A DNA stretch of 64,000 bases from Euglena gracilis (Eukaryota; Euglenida; Euglenophyceae; Euglenales), in NCBI GenBank assembly GCA_039621445.1, contig CP154956.1, forward strand, positions 94,554,406-94,618,405, read 5' to 3'. Position 1 is the stretch's first letter; the number at the start of each line of letters is the position of its first letter. The notes below the pieces were generated by a model, which was not told the origin of the DNA, ran no database searches, and worked only from the letters and a program-made list of their open reading frames with translations. Of this stretch, positions 1 to 9,939 are shown piece after piece. The position numbers were made by a program, and so were the translations under genes.

Positions 1-37
1 CGACCCCGCACCCCTGCCTGGTTTTCCTGGGGCACTA

Positions 38-480
38 ATTTTTGGTCAAAGTTTTTCCTGCAGCCCCTCGGCGGCAAAGAATTTCTTCCCTGGTGCTCTG
101 GTGGGTGGTGGGGGGGTGTCTGGCCTCCCCCTTCACCCCCACCATTCCTTCCCGGCAGGGCTCAGCCCTGCCAATCCCCCAGGGGGGGGGTTAGGTCACA
201 CCGCCAAAGGTGCCTCTGGGCTCTCAGCCCAGACACTCTGGAGGGGGGGCCGGGCCCGAAAAGTGCCATTTTTGGGGCGATTTCTGCTCACGACCCGGCC
301 GGCACGACCCCCCCCCCCCGCGCCTGCCCCGCCATTCCGGGCACTCCGGGGTGGGCCCGGCCTGGCGGGAGTACTGATATCGCCACGGCGCCAGGGGCCG
401 GCTCCCATCGCCCCAGTCCTCGGCAGCCCCCGCGTCGACCCCCCCCCCCCAGCGGTGGGGCCCGTCGGCGGAGGCGGGGC
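38..480. repeat. GC-rich dispersed repeat (family F6)
   Basis: This stretch is GC-rich and homopolymer-rich. The part at about 38-130 (a 'ttggtcaaagttttt' stretch, then a 'ggtgctctggtgggtgg' stretch) resembles segments at about 9590-9710, 20785-20905, 42515-42660 and 56900-57020, which share a 'TTAGGTCAA...TTTT' core followed by 'GCTGTGG-GGGT-GTCGACC'. The shared order of words marks a dispersed repeat family. No gene is visible before the exon at about 484. Confidence 0.45.
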
Positions 481-483
481 ACG

Positions 484-603
484 CCCGGCACCATGACGTG
501 GGGCGTGCAGAACTCGGAGGCGGAGGCCCACGCCCAGCTGGACTACGCCGTCAAGGAGCGCGGCGTCAACTTCCTGGACACGGCGGAGATGTACCCCGTC
601 GAG
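484..603 (+). CDS. Aldo-keto reductase exon (partial gene)
   Basis: The reading frame starting at the ATG at 493 gives MTWGVQNSEAEAHAQ, then LDYAVKERGVNFLDTAEMYP. This matches the N-terminal strand-helix region of Tas/YajO-type aldo-keto reductases, NADPH-dependent (beta/alpha)8-barrel oxidoreductases. The D and Y of DTAEMYP correspond to the conserved catalytic-side Asp and Tyr of the family. Only this exon lies in the window. The rest of the barrel (later catalytic Lys and His, cofactor site) is absent, so the gene extends leftwards and/or continues through unrecognised exons. Third codon positions are almost all G/C, as in the other exons here. The 3' edge is unclear because no clean GT donor follows the conserved block, and the downstream sequence runs into a minisatellite. 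Confidence 0.65.
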
Positions 604-611
604 GGGGCCCT

Positions 612-724
612 GCGGGGCCGTGGTCCGTGGTCGGGGCCATGGTCCATGGTTGGGGCCATGGTCTGTGGTCGGGGCCATGGTCTGTGGTCGGGGCCGTGGT
701 CTGTGGTCGGGGCCGTGGTCGGCT
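612..724. repeat. Minisatellite, about 19-20-bp unit
   Basis: A unit of the form ggtctgtggtcggggccat is repeated with small variation about six times, directly after the aldo-keto reductase exon. It keeps open frames on both strands, which produces spurious translations. Confidence 0.8.
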
Positions 725-1740
725 GGGATCCGGTTGGCGGGGCCTCCTCGCCCACATTTTTTTTTATTGACCGTCCGCCGTGCCTCGAACTTTTCCATCG
801 CCAAAACTTTCCCTTGCGCAGTGTTGTGGGGAGGTTCTGACCGGCCCCCGGGAATGTAGACCTCCCCCCCCCACCACCCGGCCTTCCCACAAAATCCTGG
901 TGAGGGGGTCATTTCCATACAGAAAGTCACATAACCCTCGCAGAGTGTCTCACCCAACCACCACTTGCAAGGCACAGTAACCTGGTGGGGGTGGGCCAGT
1001 GCAAAAGTGATCCTTTTTACATTTTGTGATCAGAATTAAAATACAACAACAACAACAACCGACCCTGACGTGGTTTCATAACTGGTTTGTCACAGATTTT
1101 AGAAGGTATGATTCCCTGATGCAGCTCTTTTTCTTTCAGTGAATCCCTGTGGACATTTTCGACTTCCGACGTCCGGTTGATTCCTTAATTGTGCAAAGTT
1201 CAGAATATGATGCTGAACAGAGCACCATTTTGTTGTCAGGCGATCGATGGCTTTTTTTTGCCACGCAAAATATTGAAATGTCTCTCGCTTGTGGGCCGTT
1301 TTTTTTTTGCAAATGAAAGGTTCAAGGGGCAAGATCTTTGCCATTTCGACACATACAGCCACCACGGACTCTGGGGTGCCGGCCCCTCTTGCCACCATCC
1401 TGACGTATTCGAACCCAAAAGAGCCCCACGCAGACCTGAGTGAGAAACATTGAACATTCGAGCGTTTGGGGGAGGGGGTGTTCACCTCGGGGTGTTAAGT
1501 GAGCGTTGGATTTGAGCTTGCACTCGGGGGAGGGAAAAATTCCGACCTCAGGGAGCACGGGGGTCCAACCACCAGGCGAGGGACACCCTCTCATTTTTTG
1601 AGGTGTTTTGTGTTTGTTTGTTGTTTTCAATTTTTGCAAGAATTGCAATTCGTGTTTGTGGTTTTTTGTGATTTATTTCTTATCAATTTTTGCGGCTGCT
1701 GGAAATGAACCCTGGCCCACTCCCCTCTCCCCCAAGGATC
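725..1740. other. Intergenic/intronic, no gene seen
   Basis: The stretch contains G- and C-runs, a CAACAA repeat near 1045 and T-runs. An acceptor-like 'ctctttttctttcag' sits near 1138 but leads only to short stop-containing frames. The sequence around 1490-1515 ('ggtgttaagtgagcg') is a lone end of the family seen intact at 8516-8595. Confidence 0.4.
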
Positions 1741-1751
1741 CCCAGCCCGGC

Positions 1752-1842
1752 CTGCCACCACCTGTTCAAGTCGTTCGACCTGCAGAGCTTCACCCTCGGC
1801 CTGTGCGACTCCCGCAAGTTTGCCTTCAACCGGCGGCTCGCT
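1752..1842 (+). CDS. Probable PH-domain exon 1
   Basis: The frame reads HHLFKSFDLQSFTLGLCDSR, then KFAFN, with strongly G/C third positions. The pattern (hydrophobic strand, short turn, LCDSRKFAF) resembles the middle beta-strands of a pleckstrin-homology domain. The next exon on the same strand looks like the end of a PH domain, and a kinase follows. PH domains bind phosphoinositides or proteins and target kinases such as the Akt/PKB group to membranes. No PH signature is diagnostic on its own, so the call rests on the pair of exons. Splice edges are approximate. Confidence 0.4.
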
Positions 1843-2142
1843 CGTTTGCATCGTTTTGTTTGTCCCCCCTCCCCCCGCCTCGCACGCACACGTGCATTCG
1901 CGTTTTTGTTTGCCCATTTCTGTTCAGTAAACATGGCCAAGGAGTCATCGGTGACGGCTGCGACGACTGCAAAACTGGCATCTGAAGTGGCACTGGCCTC
2001 CTTAGGCCTAAGTCAAGTGTGGAATTCCTTAGTGAGTGAGTAATACGTTTGATTCTTTAGTCCCTTGAGAAGCTCAATTAACACAAATTTGGTTTTCTTG
2101 GCCAGGAGCTCACAAGCAAAGTTCTGACGGGGACAAATCTGA

Positions 2143-2213
2143 ACCTGCTCAGGAATCGAACCCACGACGTCCCGGCTGTGAAGCCTGGGCTCTACCCAAC
2201 TGAGCTACCCCCC
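2143..2213 (-). pseudogene. tRNA-like sequence (degenerate tRNA or tRNA-derived SINE head)
   Basis: On the minus strand a TAGCTCAGTTGG-GTAGAGC block (perfect A box, D-arm) is followed about 35 nt later by GGTTCGATTCC (perfect B box, T-loop), the spacing of a tRNA. The putative anticodon stem has a mismatch and a 6-nt loop, the T-stem pairs poorly, and the acceptor stem is lost in a run of G. It is therefore better read as a tRNA pseudogene or the RNA-polymerase-III promoter part of a SINE than as a working tRNA. Its identity cannot be assigned. Confidence 0.5.
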
Positions 2214-2339
2214 CCCCCCAAGAAGCCATTACTCCCAAGAATTTTGTCAGCATCCTGCCCAAGCAACGCCAGGGTCCCAAGTTCAGCCAAACAGTTTCCT
2301 GCGGGGGGTAGCCCCCCTGCCCACCGCCCGCTCCTGTTT

Positions 2340-2530
2340 ACCAACCACCCTGGTCGGGGGTTGCAGGCCAGGGGGTGCCCATGACCCCCCCTCCCGTCGT
2401 CGGGGGTTGTAGGTGACCAAAGTAGCTTCCAGATCTGGGGGTTTTGGCCGCTAGTCTTGCGCACCCCCCTGGTTCGGGGGCTGTAGGAAACCGGTCGGTG
2501 GGTAAGCAGGGGGGGAGCAGGGTACCCGTA
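2340..2530. repeat. 'TGGTCGGGGGTTGTAGG' dispersed repeat
   Basis: Three tandem variants of the phrase 'cccctggttcgggggttgtagg' lie here. The same phrase recurs near 7670, 9070-9130 and 22270-22330, so this is part of a dispersed, C/G-run-rich repeat family. Confidence 0.5.
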
Positions 2531-2690
2531 TGTGCGTGCGTGTGTGTGTGTGTGTGTGTGTGTGTTTATACAGTATTGTTATATATATGTATATGTATAC
2601 AAATATGTGTATACATACATATATATACATGTACATGTGTATATATACGTATGTATGTAGATATGTAGATATATATGCGTATATAGGGTG
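2531..2690. repeat. (GT)n followed by AT-rich (TATA/TACA) microsatellite
   Basis: About 17 GT units are followed by about 120 bp of alternating TATA/TACA/TATG sequence. No gene is present. Confidence 0.95.
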
Positions 2691-2725
2691 CAGGGTATGG
2701 GGGGCAGGGTATAGCTGTAGGGTCG

Positions 2726-2905
2726 ATGGGGATGGGGCAGCGCCCCGCCGGGCCCAGCCTGACGGAGAACGGCGGGGGGAAGAAGGTGCTGCGCCTGGCG
2801 TGCACCAGCGAGCCGGAGCGGCGGCAGTGGTGGGCCGCCATCACCGCCGCGCAGAAGGAGCCGGAGGGGAGGAGCCGCAGCCCGTCCCGCGTGGCCAGGC
2901 CCCTC
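2726..2905 (+). CDS. Probable PH-domain C-terminal exon
   Basis: The frame gives GGGKKVLRLACTSEPERRQW, then WAAITAAQKE. This is the typical end of a PH domain: a last beta-strand (KVLRLAC), an S/T-x-x-E-R-R-x-W turn and the C-terminal amphipathic helix with its nearly invariant Trp. Third positions are almost all G/C. Together with the exon near 1.8 kb it suggests an N-terminal PH module upstream of the kinase exons, as in PKB-like proteins. A CCTG five nucleotides before the likely exon start fits the non-canonical 3' splice pattern seen in the kinase. The continuation after AQKE (an Arg/Ser-rich stretch) may be read-through into the intron. Confidence 0.55.
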
Positions 2906-2949
2906 CCGCTGAAGCTCCCCGTGCGCCAGAGAGCCGCAGGATTGTTTCT

Positions 2950-3550
2950 TTCCCAGGATGAACAAGATAAGCCTGTACAGATCACTGACGATCCCCCCGA
3001 TCTTGTTTTGGACATGGGAAGTGTTGCATGAAGTGATTTCGCATTTTCGAAGAAAACAGTACAAAAAAAAGCAAAAAAAAGCCACAATAAAATTGCTGAG
3101 GTTGCCAAAAGTGGCCAGAAAGATAAAGATGCTCACAGCCGAGAAACATTGACAAAGTAGTTGGCTAAAAAAAAGGATGCCGAAAATGGCCAAGAATTGC
3201 CAAAAAAAAATGGCATACAGCAGATAACAACCCCAACCAGCCGAGGCAACATTCATTGATAGTTGTGGCAACCATCATTGCAACCAGAACAACTCTGGTT
3301 GGTGACAAGGTTATGGCAACGATTTGGATAAAACGAAGGGAGACCATGGTACCACGACGTACACTACATGCACACCGGCATTCGCCCTAAACTAAATACA
3401 CGTCGCGAAGAGTTCTCCCGCCGTTTTGCATGATGTGTGATTTGCTTTAGTCATTTATTGTAAATCTTCCCAGAGAATGTTGAGATTCTTAGAGGAATAG
3501 TGTTCGGGTCTGAGTCACCGGCCCCACCTAAAACCTACCTTAACCCTATA
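2950..3550. other. Non-coding, A/T-rich stretch
   Basis: A-rich runs and 'ttgccaaaa'-type repeats are present, with no supported exon. Confidence 0.4.
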
Positions 3551-3560
3551 CCTACATCTG

Positions 3561-3666
3561 CCTACCTACCTACCTACCTACCTACCTACCTACCTACCTA
3601 CCTACCTACCTACCTACCTACCTACCTACCTACCTACCTACCTACCTACCTACCTACCTACCTACC
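3561..3666. repeat. (CCTA)n microsatellite
   Basis: About 26 perfect CCTA units are followed directly by a G-run. Confidence 0.98.
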
Positions 3667-4013
3667 GGGGGGGAGGGGAGTAACTGATTTTCTTTAAGAG
3701 TGACTGACTGGCCCGAGCTCACTCCGGGAAAGGAGCCAGCAAAGACGACCCGGTGCCAAAGTTGCAGGGAATTGAATTTTGTTATAGGTTGGTGGTCCCT
3801 TGGTAGGTGGTTGGTGGGCCCTTGGACATGTTCAACCCCGGGGGTGTTATTTGCTTTGATTCAAAAGCCATTCGTGAAGATTCATTCAGATTTTTTATCG
3901 ACCCTAGAGGGGGTCACGTCCAGTCTTCCAAAAACCAGCCAATCACTTTATTTTTGAAATGTGGCCATGCTTGTGATTGTACACATGAAACCATTTCTGC
4001 ATTATGTGCATGT

Positions 4014-4080
4014 TATATATATATATGTATATATATATACATACACACACACAAACATATATATATATATATATATATTG
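4014..4080. repeat. AT/AC microsatellite
   Basis: Alternating TATATA, ACACAC and ATATAT tracts end in a G-run. Confidence 0.95.
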
Positions 4081-4575
4081 GGGGGACAGGTAATGCAAAC
4101 GAATTTTTTTGTGTTTCCCCAGCAATTGTCGATATTTGACAGGAAATTTTTGACAAACGATTTTTGAAATTTTGCACATTTTCTTGTATTTTCAAAAGTG
4201 ATGCTGAAGTGGTGGAAAGACATATGGGTACGATTTGCTGTGCATGTGGCATGGAGAGGTTTGTGTCTGATCTCTCCACTGCGGGAGAGGAAGAAGGACT
4301 CGCCCTTGCGAGAGAAGGAGAAGGATAAGGATCGGGTTCATGCAATTGCTTTCTGCTATTTTTTTCCCGACACCCAGAGTGATTGGCTGGTGTTGCAGCT
4401 GATTTTAAAGTTTTTGGGGGCAAGCTTCCCCATGCCCAGCAATCACCCTGTGTATCCAGTGATCACGCCGCATCACACAAATGCACTCAACGCTCACGCA
4501 GGTGGCCGAAACTCCGCCGAGAAGCCATGAAATGGGACGTTGGGTGTCCCGGGCAGCGTTGCGGGGCAATGGCAT

Positions 4576-4649
4576 GGGAGGGACAAGGCGCAGGACAAGG
4601 ATGCGGAGTGGGAGGCAGAAGGGGAGCTGATGGAGCGCTACCGCACAGG
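4576..4649 (+). CDS. Possible linker exon of the PH-kinase gene
   Basis: The frame GRDKAQDKDAEWEAEGELME then RYRT is charged and helix-prone, with nearly all third positions G or C, as in the flanking exons. It ends in CACAGG, matching the NNNCAGG 5' splice pattern of the kinase introns. It lies between the PH-like and kinase exons on the same strand, so a linker or regulatory helix is plausible. No family is recognised. Confidence 0.35.
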
Positions 4650-4904
4650 TCGGGGTGGTCTTGAGCCGGATGTGGCCGGCAAAGCAAGTCCGAAGCACCA
4701 ACACCACCTTCCATACCCACCCCCTTTGGAAAACTGTCATGCCCGAGAACCTGGTGGGGTCCCCATAAAACCACCCCACTTAAGAACACCCCATGTTTTT
4801 CTAAGGTTTCATAAGAAAAAAGTTTGCTGGTCAGCAGGGGGTGGGGGGGGGGGTTACAAGTCAAGGAATTGTTGGTGAAAAATCCGACCCCCAGAATGAC
4901 CCCG

Positions 4905-4996
4905 AAAACCCCAGTCACGCCCAGTCAGGTCCGTCACGCCCAGTCATGGAACCCCACCATTTAGGGTCCTCAAAGCCAGTCACGCCCAGTCATTTC
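4905..4996. repeat. Minisatellite with 'CACGCCCAGTCA' unit
   Basis: Four or five copies of gtcacgcccagtca, separated by short spacers, lie here. The surrounding 4.7-8.1 kb holds repeats only. Confidence 0.75.
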
Positions 4997-5689
4997 ATAG
5001 GCGCACGACTGCCATGACCGGTGGTGCAAGACTTGGCATCCACGACAAACCCTTTGGCGGTGGAGCGTTTTTATCATCACAGGAAGTTGTCAGGGTTCTG
5101 GAACCAGGTGACCTCAGAACCTCAGTTGACGGTTTCGGGGGGGGGGGTACGTATACAGGCATGCACGCAGTGCATTGTGATTTAAAAAAATATACATCGT
5201 CAAGCATTGCATTTCCTCAGCAGATATCCGCCGAAACAATCCAAAATGGCTGCAAAGTCTGTTTCAAATCCCGGAACCAGAAACATTCTACGTGTTGGCT
5301 TATGATTGATTATTTCTTTATTCATTTATTGGTTTATTGATTTTTTCTCGGGGTGAAACAGTGAACAAGCAGACTGGTAGGGTATGCATTTGGGAGGGGG
5401 GGGGGACAAAAAGGTTCTGAAATGCTCAATAATAAACCAACCTCAAGCCAACTCTCACTCAATTCTGGAGTGGTCAACCCCCACTGGGCAAAACCAGTGC
5501 TCACTTAAATACCCCGTGGAGTTCCCCTTCGAAGCCCTGGGCCGATCATTGTCCTTGGAGTGGATGTGGATAGCAGGGGTTATTTAATGTCTAAAAATGA
5601 TGTCCTGCCCAGCTTGCTCCATTTCCGCACAGGGGAAGGGGGTCCTGCCACCCCCCTCCCTCCAGGGGAGGGTCGGGGACCCGGCATTA

Positions 5690-5800
5690 TTTTTTTTAAG
5701 GCGAGATTTCTCAAAAAATTTTAAGGCGTTTTTTTAAGGTTTTTTAAGGTTTTTTGAGGATTTTCAAAAAAAATTTAAGGTTTTTTAAAGCATTTTTTTC
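5690..5800. repeat. TTTTTTAAGG repeat block
   Basis: Tandem and interspersed 'ggttttttaagg' units lie here. The same phrase forms blocks at 7210-7350, near 25,270-25,310 and at 48,760-48,825, so it is a dispersed repeat family. Confidence 0.7.
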
Positions 5801-6330
5801 CTCAACTAAAATGTCAGACCCCGAAGATGCCCCGATGGCTTCAGACTCCTCTGTGGCTTCGGAACGCCCAAGGAAGAAGCCTAGGGCGAAACATGGGGAT
5901 CAGGGCGGTCCATAAGGGACAGTTATTGTCAACAGGCAAGCAAATGTCCTGAACAGGGTCAGATATTTTAAGTAATTGCAATGAAAAAAAATGGATGGTT
6001 TTGGTTCTGGGTCAGTAATGTTACGTGGTTGCCAGAAATTGTATTCCTTGGGTTCTCAGGCATTTGTGATTCTCCCATTTCACCCGTGCACATGGTGGGA
6101 TGTGCTGCTGGGGTGCTGGGGTAGAAGGTTTTTGGTGTTTTTAATAAAGGATCCCCTCAACAGTGGGGTGTAACAGTTCATAAGCTGTTCTCCGTGTGTC
6201 AGAGTAAAGGGTCCCAGAAATTTCGTATGGAAACTTTACCCTAACCCAACGCCTTTAAATAACATCATCAACTTTTTAGGTTCTGAATTGCAGCGGCCTT
6301 CGGCCGCCTCCGGGGGGGGGGGGCTTAAAA

Positions 6331-6480
6331 AGTCGGTCGGCTAGTCGATCGAGTTTTGAAAGGTCGACCGACTAGTTGATCGACTAGTCGGTGGGGTCAA
6401 AAACCCCGTTTGCATTAGACTGGGGGAGAGGGGAGGTTCTGGGTAGTCGATCGACCTAGTCTATCGACCACCCAGAACCC
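6331..6480. repeat. Inverted-repeat cluster built on TAGTCGATCGAC
   Basis: Two hairpins are visible. One (about 6331-6391) pairs GGCTAGTCGATCGA-like arms. The other (about 6434-6479) has arms of about 22 bp starting GGTTCTGGGT and ending ACCCAGAACC around a TAG centre, with a few mismatches. Confidence 0.7.
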
Positions 6481-6482
6481 CC

Positions 6483-6860
6483 CCTTACCGTATCCCTAAC
6501 CCGAACCTTAGCCCTAACCCTAACCCTAACCCTAACCCTAATTCAAACCCAAACCCTAAACCTATCAACCCTAACCCTATCCCTAACCGTATCCCTAACT
6601 CTAACCCTGTCTCTAATTCTATCCCTAACCCTATCCCAAACCCGAACCCTAACCCCAACCCTATCCCTAACCGTATTCCTAACCCTATCCCTAACCCTAT
6701 CCCTAACCAACCCTAACCCCAACCCTAACCCTAACCCTAACCGAATCCCTAACCGTATCCCTAACCCTAATCCAAACCCTAACCCTAACCCTATCAATGA
6801 CCCTATCCCGAACCCTAACCCTATCTCTAACCCCTAACCATATCCCTATTCCATCCGTAA
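6483..6860. repeat. Degenerate interstitial telomere-like (CCCTAA)n tract
   Basis: Long runs of CCCTAA with CCCTAT, CCCAAA and CCGTAT variants mark an old interstitial telomeric or telomere-derived satellite block. Reverse-strand frames through it (Gly/Leu/Arg/Asp/Val repeats) are not genes. Confidence 0.9.
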
Positions 6861-6954
6861 CCCTGGCAGTTTGACAGTTTATAAACCAAATTGAGAAGAA
6901 TTTGGTCGGGGGGGGGGGGCTTAAATTTCAAAAAGGGGGGTAATGCGGCACAGT

Positions 6955-7036
6955 GGAGGTCGGGCCGACCTGGTCGGCCCGACCTCCACAGGTCGATAAC
7001 ACCATGGTCGGGCCGACCATAGGTCGGCCCGACCTC
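6955..7036. repeat. Palindrome cluster GGTCGGGCCGACC
   Basis: A perfect 16-bp-arm hairpin with a 1-nt centre (6955-6987) is followed by a 17-bp palindrome (7004-7020) and a further GGTCGGCCCGACC palindrome (7021-7036), all on one core word. No gene lies nearby. Confidence 0.85.
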
Positions 7037-7209
7037 CAGAAGTAGCATGGCCAACATTCCGCCCGGGGCCCATTACACACTACCTCCCTGATGCCAGAAA
7101 CCTTGGCAAACAATCCGGTTTTCACATTGTTTGTTCACAACCGCTTCTGCATTGACTGGCTTTATGCGGGGTTTCAAACATGCCTTTATTTGTTTGTTGC
7201 AAGAAAAAA

Positions 7210-7350
7210 TTTTCCAGGGAGAATTTTTAAGGTTTTTTAAGGTCATCACAGGGATGAAAAACTTCCCGGGTGTGATTTTTTTAAGGTTTTTTAAGGTTTT
7301 TTAAGGCATTTTGGCAAAAAAAAAATTAAGGTTTTTTAAGGTTTTTTAAG
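7210..7350. repeat. TTTTTTAAGG repeat block
   Basis: Multiple 'ttttttaagg' units lie here, the same family as 5690-5800. Confidence 0.7.
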
Positions 7351-7792
7351 GCACCTTGAGAAATAATAATGCCTGTCGGGGACCTCCTGGAACCAAAAGT
7401 CTTCTTCCCCTTGCTTTGCGCCGGAAAACGTCGGTTTTGATGCCAATCCGTTAAAAAAAGAAAATCCTACAAATGCAATTTTGGGGCATTTTTTTTGAAG
7501 CCTCTGAACCGGGTTCAACTCTTTTCCACTCCCTCCCCCCCCCCAGGGGGGCGGGGCGACCCCCCCCCCCTCATTTACCCGCTCCCCCTCCCTGCCCACA
7601 AACCACCTGTCAACCACCTGTGAATTACGACCACTCCCCCAGTTGGGGGTTCGCATATAAACACCCCCCCCCCTGGTCGGGGGTTGCGGCCAAGAAAAAA
7701 TACGGTTTTTTGACATCTGGTCATACGACCACCCCCTGGCTGGGGATTTTCCTTGGCACGAAGCGCCTGGAGTATGACGCTTTTTTTTTTCA

Positions 7793-8043
7793 TACCCACA
7801 CCCCGGGAAACTGTCATCCTAGGGAAACTGTCACCTCAGCCCCGTACTTGCTGACATCACCTAACAAAATTTTCTCAAAAATTTCGATGTTTCTCACCAA
7901 AAATGCATTTTTTTTTGAAAAGTTGAGGGACCTCATTTTCTGAATTTGGACACAAATCGTGAAGAAACTGACCTGTTGCTATAGGACCTGTCGGCCACTG
8001 TACTCGCTCACTTGTCAGGTGACAGTTTCCCTGGGGGTTGGTA
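7793..8043. mobile_element. MITE-like element, family F1 (GGGAAACTGTCA ends)
   Basis: The left end TACCCACACCCCGGGAAACTGTCA is mirrored at the right end by TGACAGTTTCCCTGGGGGTTGGTA. Family members at 17,632-17,910 and 23,957-24,171 share these ends. The element lies about 60 bp upstream of the first kinase exon and contains no gene. Confidence 0.75.
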
Positions 8044-8108
8044 TATTTAGGGCCGATGTTTTGTCGCGTTTTTGAGGACGAAGCTCGCTGCACATCCCCC
8101 CCACCCAG

Positions 8109-8285
8109 GCTTGCTGCCAGCGCATTTGCGGGCTGGGCCGGGGGACGAGCGGCAAGGTGTGGAAGGTGCGGGACCGGGAGACGGGGGAGGTGCTGGCGAT
8201 GAAGGTGATGGACAAGTCGTACATCGTGCGGCAGCAGCTCGCGAAGTCGGTGCTGGCGGAGAAGGGCATCCTGGAGGGCCTCCGC
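8109..8285 (+). CDS. AGC-type Ser/Thr protein kinase, exon K1 (Gly-rich loop, VAxK)
   Basis: This exon opens a kinase domain spread over ten exons to 19,880. It encodes QRICGLGRGTSGKVWKVRDR, then ETGEVLAMKVMDKSYIV and the alphaC helix with AEKGILEGLR. GxGxxGxV is the nucleotide-binding loop, K of AMKVMDK is the ATP-anchoring lysine and E of AEKGILE the salt-bridge Glu. MDKSYIV and AEKxIL are typical of AGC kinases (PKA/PKB/S6K group), which phosphorylate Ser/Thr downstream of lipid or nucleotide signals. The 5' edge may be the AG at 8108. The 3' edge is set at CTC-CGC (8285), because joining to K2 then reads ILEGLRHPFVIRLHCAFQ, the family consensus. The intron so defined is not GT-AG: it carries CTGGGGCC (8290-8297) and the exact complement GGCCCCAG (9780-9787) near its ends. 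Confidence 0.85.
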
Positions 8286-8515
8286 CGCCCTGGGGCCGGG
8301 ATCGCCCAAAAAAGCGGTGGTCAATCGGTGCCCCGGTGATCAAAGACCATCCGTATCCGCTGCCAGTCCCCAACTCGCTCCGAGTTGCAGGGGCTGGGTG
8401 AGGCAGGGTGGCAGCGGTACCAGGCAAGGCTGAACGGAAATCCCAGAAGCCTTTGGGTGGGTGGGTAGGTCCACCTCCCCCCATGGCTGGGACTGGGAAG
8501 GGGTCCAGTTACCCC

Positions 8516-8595
8516 CAGGGTGTTAAGTGAGCGGTGGTTTTGCGGGGGGAGGGTGTCCAAACCACCCCCCTCCTCCCCGCTCATTTAAAACCCTG
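8516..8595. mobile_element. Short inverted-repeat element with CAGGG...CCCTG ends
   Basis: The left arm CAGGGTGTTAAGTGAGCGG pairs with the right arm CCGCTCATTTAAAACCCTG (19 bp, two mismatches). It lies inside kinase intron 1. Its outermost CAGG/CCTG are the same words that end the non-canonical kinase introns. A half copy lies near 1490. Confidence 0.7.
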
Positions 8596-8894
8596 GTTAT
8601 CCCTCTCCACACCCACCACTCCAGGAAATTGCCATGTCCCGGGCCTTGGCATGGTGGGGCCCTACATCCCTGGCCCCCCATCGACGAGTTTTGAGTTTTG
8701 AGTCGTCCGCGTGGATTCTTTGTCTTCTACGGGTTCAGAAAATAGGCCAAAAGAGGGACGAAAATGGGCAGCCCAGCTGAAAATTTGATTTAAGGGGGTT
8801 GTGGGTTTTTCTTTCATTCGACCCGACAAGGTGATCCAGCCCAAATTTTCCAGCCTCTGAGCTGGAGGGTCGCTAAGCGACGCCATTGTCATGC

Positions 8895-9166
8895 CTACAT
8901 ACCCCCCCCCCCCGTTGTCCACTGACCACCCTTATGGACCGACCACCCCCCCCCCCCCGCCGGGGTTTGCAGGGTAGGGGGTGCCGGCGACCCCGGCCCC
9001 CCCACCAGTAAAGGGGTGGAGGTGGCGTTGAAAAATGGGTTGTCCTTGGCACCTGGTCGTGCGACCACCCCCTGGTCGGGGATTGTAGGTTGGGGGGGTG
9101 CATATGACCCTCCCCTGGTCGGGGGTTTTAGGAACCCCGTCGTTGGACAAGGGGGGGGGAGGGGCG
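8895..9166. mobile_element. MITE-like element, family F4 (TTGTCCA ends with poly-C/G)
   Basis: The element starts ACC(C)nGTTGTCCACTGACCACC and ends with TTGGACAAGGGGGGGG, giving inverted ends with a homopolymer outside TTGTCCA. Related copies lie at 41,229-41,597 and 48,131-48,723. It contains tandem 'ggtcgggg(t/a)ttgtagg' phrases. Confidence 0.6.
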
Positions 9167-9589
9167 GATAACAATCTGTCATGGTCCTACCCCGCCCCAG
9201 AACCCCTGGTCTGGTGCAGGTGTTTTCGGGGTTCCCTTGCACTGTCAAATGAACGTACCTTGTCGGACTGCGCATTTTCGCTTTTTTTTTCATATTTTTA
9301 AATGTGAGTGGGCCACACGGGGGATGGGTGCATACATGCAAAGACAACACCCAATCCCGAAGGGTCAATTTCGACGTCCAAGCACCTTAAGGGCAGCATC
9401 GGGGATGGGGTTACGGTATCATGCAACATACCAGCTCGGTGGGTGCTGTTTTTACATCTTGGGGGAAAGCAACTCCCCAACCAAGACCCCCAGGGGGGGG
9501 CAAAGAATCATGTATGTTTCCCAACACAGTCTTGCGCCCATTTTGCCCAAATTCCACTAATTTTCAGCGAAATTCCTGTTAGGTGCCAG

Positions 9590-9710
9590 TTTGATCAAAG
9601 GTGGCATTGCACCTATTTCCGGCCGCGCCGATTTTTAGGTCAATTTTTTCCGCCGGCGCCTTTGGCTGCACGGACACTGTGGTGGGTGGGTGGGGGGTCG
9701 ACCTCCCACG
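9590..9710. repeat. Dispersed repeat family F6
   Basis: The block TTAGGTCAATTTTTTCCGCCGGCGCC...GTGGTGGGTGGG...GTCGACC is shared with 20,785-20,905, 42,515-42,660 and 56,900-57,020. Confidence 0.55.
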
Positions 9711-9790
9711 CCTTCCCCTGCAGCCGTGAGCTCCCGTTGTGCGTGAGTGGTGTTGGTCGTTGGTGGTGAGTGCTTGCCCGGCCCCAGCCC

Positions 9791-9825
9791 CACCCCTTCG
9801 TGATCCGCCTCCACTGCGCTTTCCA
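9791..9825 (+). CDS. AGC-type kinase, exon K2 (micro-exon, beta4 strand)
   Basis: This 35-nt exon reads HPFVIRLHCAFQ, the very conserved HPFVVxLxxAFQ segment of AGC kinases after helix alphaC. It was found because K1 and K3 lacked this segment. It follows GGCCCCAGCCC at the end of intron 1. It is followed by GCCCAGG, the NNNCAGG start of a non-canonical intron. Splicing CA to the A at 11,638 gives CAFQTNSKLCLVLDY in frame. Confidence 0.8.
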
Positions 9826-9939
9826 GCCCAGGCCCTCCCTCCGCCCTCCATCCACCGGCCTGGGGCAGGCTCCACTCACTGGCCAGCCAACTGCCTCGCT
9901 TTCTCGGCTGTTCTTCTTCTGCTTGGTGGAGCCGAAGGG

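Noticed and set aside
6543-6797. Repeat protein (Gly-Leu / Arg-Asp-Arg-Val) on the minus strand
   Set aside because: Translation of a degenerate CCCTAA telomere-like tract.
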